From assembly GCF_000708045.1 (NCBI RefSeq), contig NZ_ANIE01000009.1, positions 372,001 to 436,000 of the forward strand: a stretch of 64,000 nucleotides of DNA. The letters are read 5' to 3'. This document shows, in pieces, positions 62,627-64,000 of the stretch; position 1 is the stretch's first letter, and each line of letters starts with the position of its first letter. The stretch is from Marinobacter nitratireducens. Its GTDB lineage: Bacteria > Pseudomonadota > Gammaproteobacteria > Pseudomonadales > Oleiphilaceae. The notes beneath the pieces are model-generated. The model worked only from the letters and a program-made list of their open reading frames with translations. It searched no databases and had not been told where the DNA came from. A program made the position numbers and the translations under genes.

Positions 62627-63367
62627 TTACTCGGTTTCCGAGCCTTCCTCATCAGCGTTCGCGCCCGGATTGATGCTCAACAACTCGACATCGAATACCA
62701 GGGTTTCGTTCGGGCCAATGGCACGGTTACCGCCCGGGCCGTATGCGAGATCAGACGGGATGTACAGCTTGTAGCGGGCACCTTCGCTCATCAGCTGCAG
62801 GCCTTCGGTCCAGCCGGGGATGACCTGGTTGAGTCCGAACGTTACCGGTTCGCCGCGCTCGCGGGAGCTGTCAAACACCTCTCCAGAGAGCAGTTCGCCA
62901 GTGTAGTGAACTTCTACCTTATCGGTGGCCTCGGGCTTCTCGCCGTTGCCGGCTTCGAGAACTTCATACTGCAGGCCGGACTCGGTGGTTTCTACGCCTT
63001 CGCGAGCACCGTTCTCAGCCAGGAAAGCCTCACCGGCGTCCTTGTTCTTCTGAGCCAGGTCTTCCATCTGCTTGGTCTGTTCTTCCTGCAGCTGCTGCTG
63101 GTAGGTCATCAGCGCCTGCTGGATTTCCTCCCGGCTCATACGCTTGGCTTCTTCATCGCCGGCGTGACCGTGCTGGATGCCCTGAAGGAACTGGTCCATC
63201 TGAAGGTCTGGCAGGTCATTGCTCATGCGCTCACCCAGCACCAGTCCCATGCCGTAGCTGACTTTCTGGTCAGTGGAGTTCAGTTCGGGATCTTTTGGGG
63301 CTTCCGGTGGAGTGGAACAGCCAGCAAAGATGCCAGCCATCGTCAGCACAAGCAGCGTCTTCTTCAT
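62627..63367 (-). CDS. fkpA: FKBP-type peptidyl-prolyl isomerase, lipoprotein
   Basis: The product has 246 residues. A lipobox FAGC at residue 14-17, an N-terminal helical dimerisation region with QMDQFLQGIQHG, and a C-terminal FKBP domain (KVEVHYTGELLSGEVFDSS, PVTFGLNQVIPGWTEGLQLM, YIPSDLAYGPGG) identify a FkpA/Mip-type isomerase. It assists folding in the periplasm. The acidic C-terminal tail is unusual but short. Confidence 0.94.
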   Translation of the reverse strand: MKKTLLVLTMAGIFAGCSTPPEAPKDPELNSTDQKVSYGMGLVLGERMSNDLPDLQMDQFLQGIQHGHAGDEEAKRMSREEIQQALMTYQQQLQEEQTKQMEDLAQKNKDAGEAFLAENGAREGVETTESGLQYEVLEAGNGEKPEATDKVEVHYTGELLSGEVFDSSRERGEPVTFGLNQVIPGWTEGLQLMSEGARYKLYIPSDLAYGPGGNRAIGPNETLVFDVELLSINPGANADEEGSETE

Positions 63368-63490
63368 TGCTTCATCCTTCTTGGTGTCAGCAGGGAATAA
63401 CCCCTGAATTGTGTTTGTCAGAACACAGAAGGTAACGGGTTCCCGCGGCAGATGCCACTGAACATGTGTTAAGAAAACAGACGGGTTCTA

Positions 63491-63874
63491 TTAACTCCCG
63501 TTGCTGCCGGCAGTAGGACCGAGGGAGAAAGGTGCGTGATAGGGCGATTGCCAGTCCGTGTCCGGATCCCGGCTAACGTTGGGCGACAGGTTCTGTTCTG
63601 GTCGTTCAATGGCCAGTGTATTCCATGGGCCCTGGGCAGGAGGCTGGTCTGCGTAGTGCCAGTTGCCTTCGGTGTCCTGCCATTTGAAAACGATGTCCGG
63701 TCCGTCGGTGGGAACGGGTGACGGGACAAGCCCCTCAAAGGCCGGGATTTCGTGGTCGCTGTCTTCGGCCACCGGCTCAGAGGCAAGCTCCGGCTCTTTG
63801 AGGCCGAAAAAAATCAGCAGCAACAGCAGCCCGAGTGCTGGAAATGAGAGCCGTACAAGCCATTTGGTCATCAT
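63491..63874 (-). CDS. DUF4124-domain protein
   Basis: The product has 127 residues with one N-terminal membrane helix (residues 8-25) and a DUF4124-like segment (VFKWQDTEGNWHYADQPP, about residues 62-79). Such proteins are envelope proteins of unknown role. Its ATG overlaps the stop of the preceding gene on the same strand (ATGA), so they are coupled. Between it and fkpA, 63368-63490, no element was identified. Confidence 0.8.
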   Translation of the reverse strand: MMTKWLVRLSFPALGLLLLLIFFGLKEPELASEPVAEDSDHEIPAFEGLVPSPVPTDGPDIVFKWQDTEGNWHYADQPPAQGPWNTLAIERPEQNLSPNVSRDPDTDWQSPYHAPFSLGPTAGSNGS

Positions 63875-64000
63875 GGCCGGGAGTCTCCCCTGGGGAATTG
63901 GGCCAATGCGCTGGCCAGTGTATTCAGTAGCGGCATCGCTCCCGGGATATTGCCTTGAGCAGGAGCGGCGGCTTTGAGGTTCTGGTCGACTAATACGTCG
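63871..64000 (-). CDS. C-terminal end of an unknown protein (cut by window edge)
   Basis: A minus-strand frame runs without stop from the window edge to TGA 63871-63873, giving 42 residues that end FPRGDSRP. The stop overlaps the ATG of the DUF4124 gene, which supports real coding. The fragment is too short to name. Confidence 0.6.
   Translation of the reverse strand, partial: DVLVDQNLKAAAPAQGNIPGAMPLLNTLASALAQFPRGDSRP

Overview
The window looks like a chromosome segment of a marine gammaproteobacterium, most likely Marinobacter or a close relative. This rests on gene content (AlgC/CpsG-type mutase, Rsd/AlgQ, YaeQ, LrgAB, a DppABCDF-LysR-PepQ cluster, bacterioferritin, Tex, GshA, DsbB) and on the GC-rich right half. 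No database search was run, so genus is inference.

Bases 1 to about 28,960 are an accessory island abutting a tRNA-Arg(CCG) gene. Its left edge lies outside the window. From left to right it holds: the 3' end of an unknown gene; a decayed stretch with an amber-interrupted small gene and an orphan ParS/MbcA-like antitoxin; a three-gene operon (ParB-like protein plus two very large tyrosine-recombinase-like proteins, the first with Phe where the catalytic Tyr is expected); a convergent integrase module (excisionase-like, integrase, small ORF, OB/HD-like protein) facing a small Xre regulator; and a DNA phosphorothioation defence locus. The defence locus has two convergent operons. The forward one is dptF-dptG-dptH plus a fourth gene for a DUF262-DUF1524 protein with the architecture of SspE. 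The reverse one is a phosphorothioation-associated methyltransferase followed by dndB-dndC-dndD-dndE. No dndA is present, so sulfur would have to come from a housekeeping cysteine desulfurase. The modification arm marks DNA with sulfur; the Dpt arm and perhaps the SspE-like protein attack or block unmarked or foreign DNA.

At the island boundary an intact tRNA-Arg gene is followed 60 bp away by a second 5' half of tRNA-Arg that stops at the anticodon stem, which looks like the scar of the original chromosomal target.

Bases 29,236 to 64,000 are ordinary chromosome: yaeQ, lrgAB, a signalling cluster (orphan periplasmic sensor, GAF protein, ethylene-receptor-like histidine kinase preceded by a perfect FNR/ANR box, response regulator, REC-GGDEF-EAL protein, degenerate receiver), a dipeptide ABC transporter with its LysR regulator and prolidase, bfd/bfr with a Fur-box-like site, a phosphomannomutase, an outer-membrane phospholipase A, cytochrome c5, a galactose-oxidase-like copper radical lipoprotein with a secreted partner, rep helicase, another GGDEF/EAL-family protein, tex, gshA, an rmf-like gene, a FliL-like protein, dsbB, rsd, an FKBP isomerase and two edge genes. 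No rRNA, CRISPR array or IS transposase was seen.
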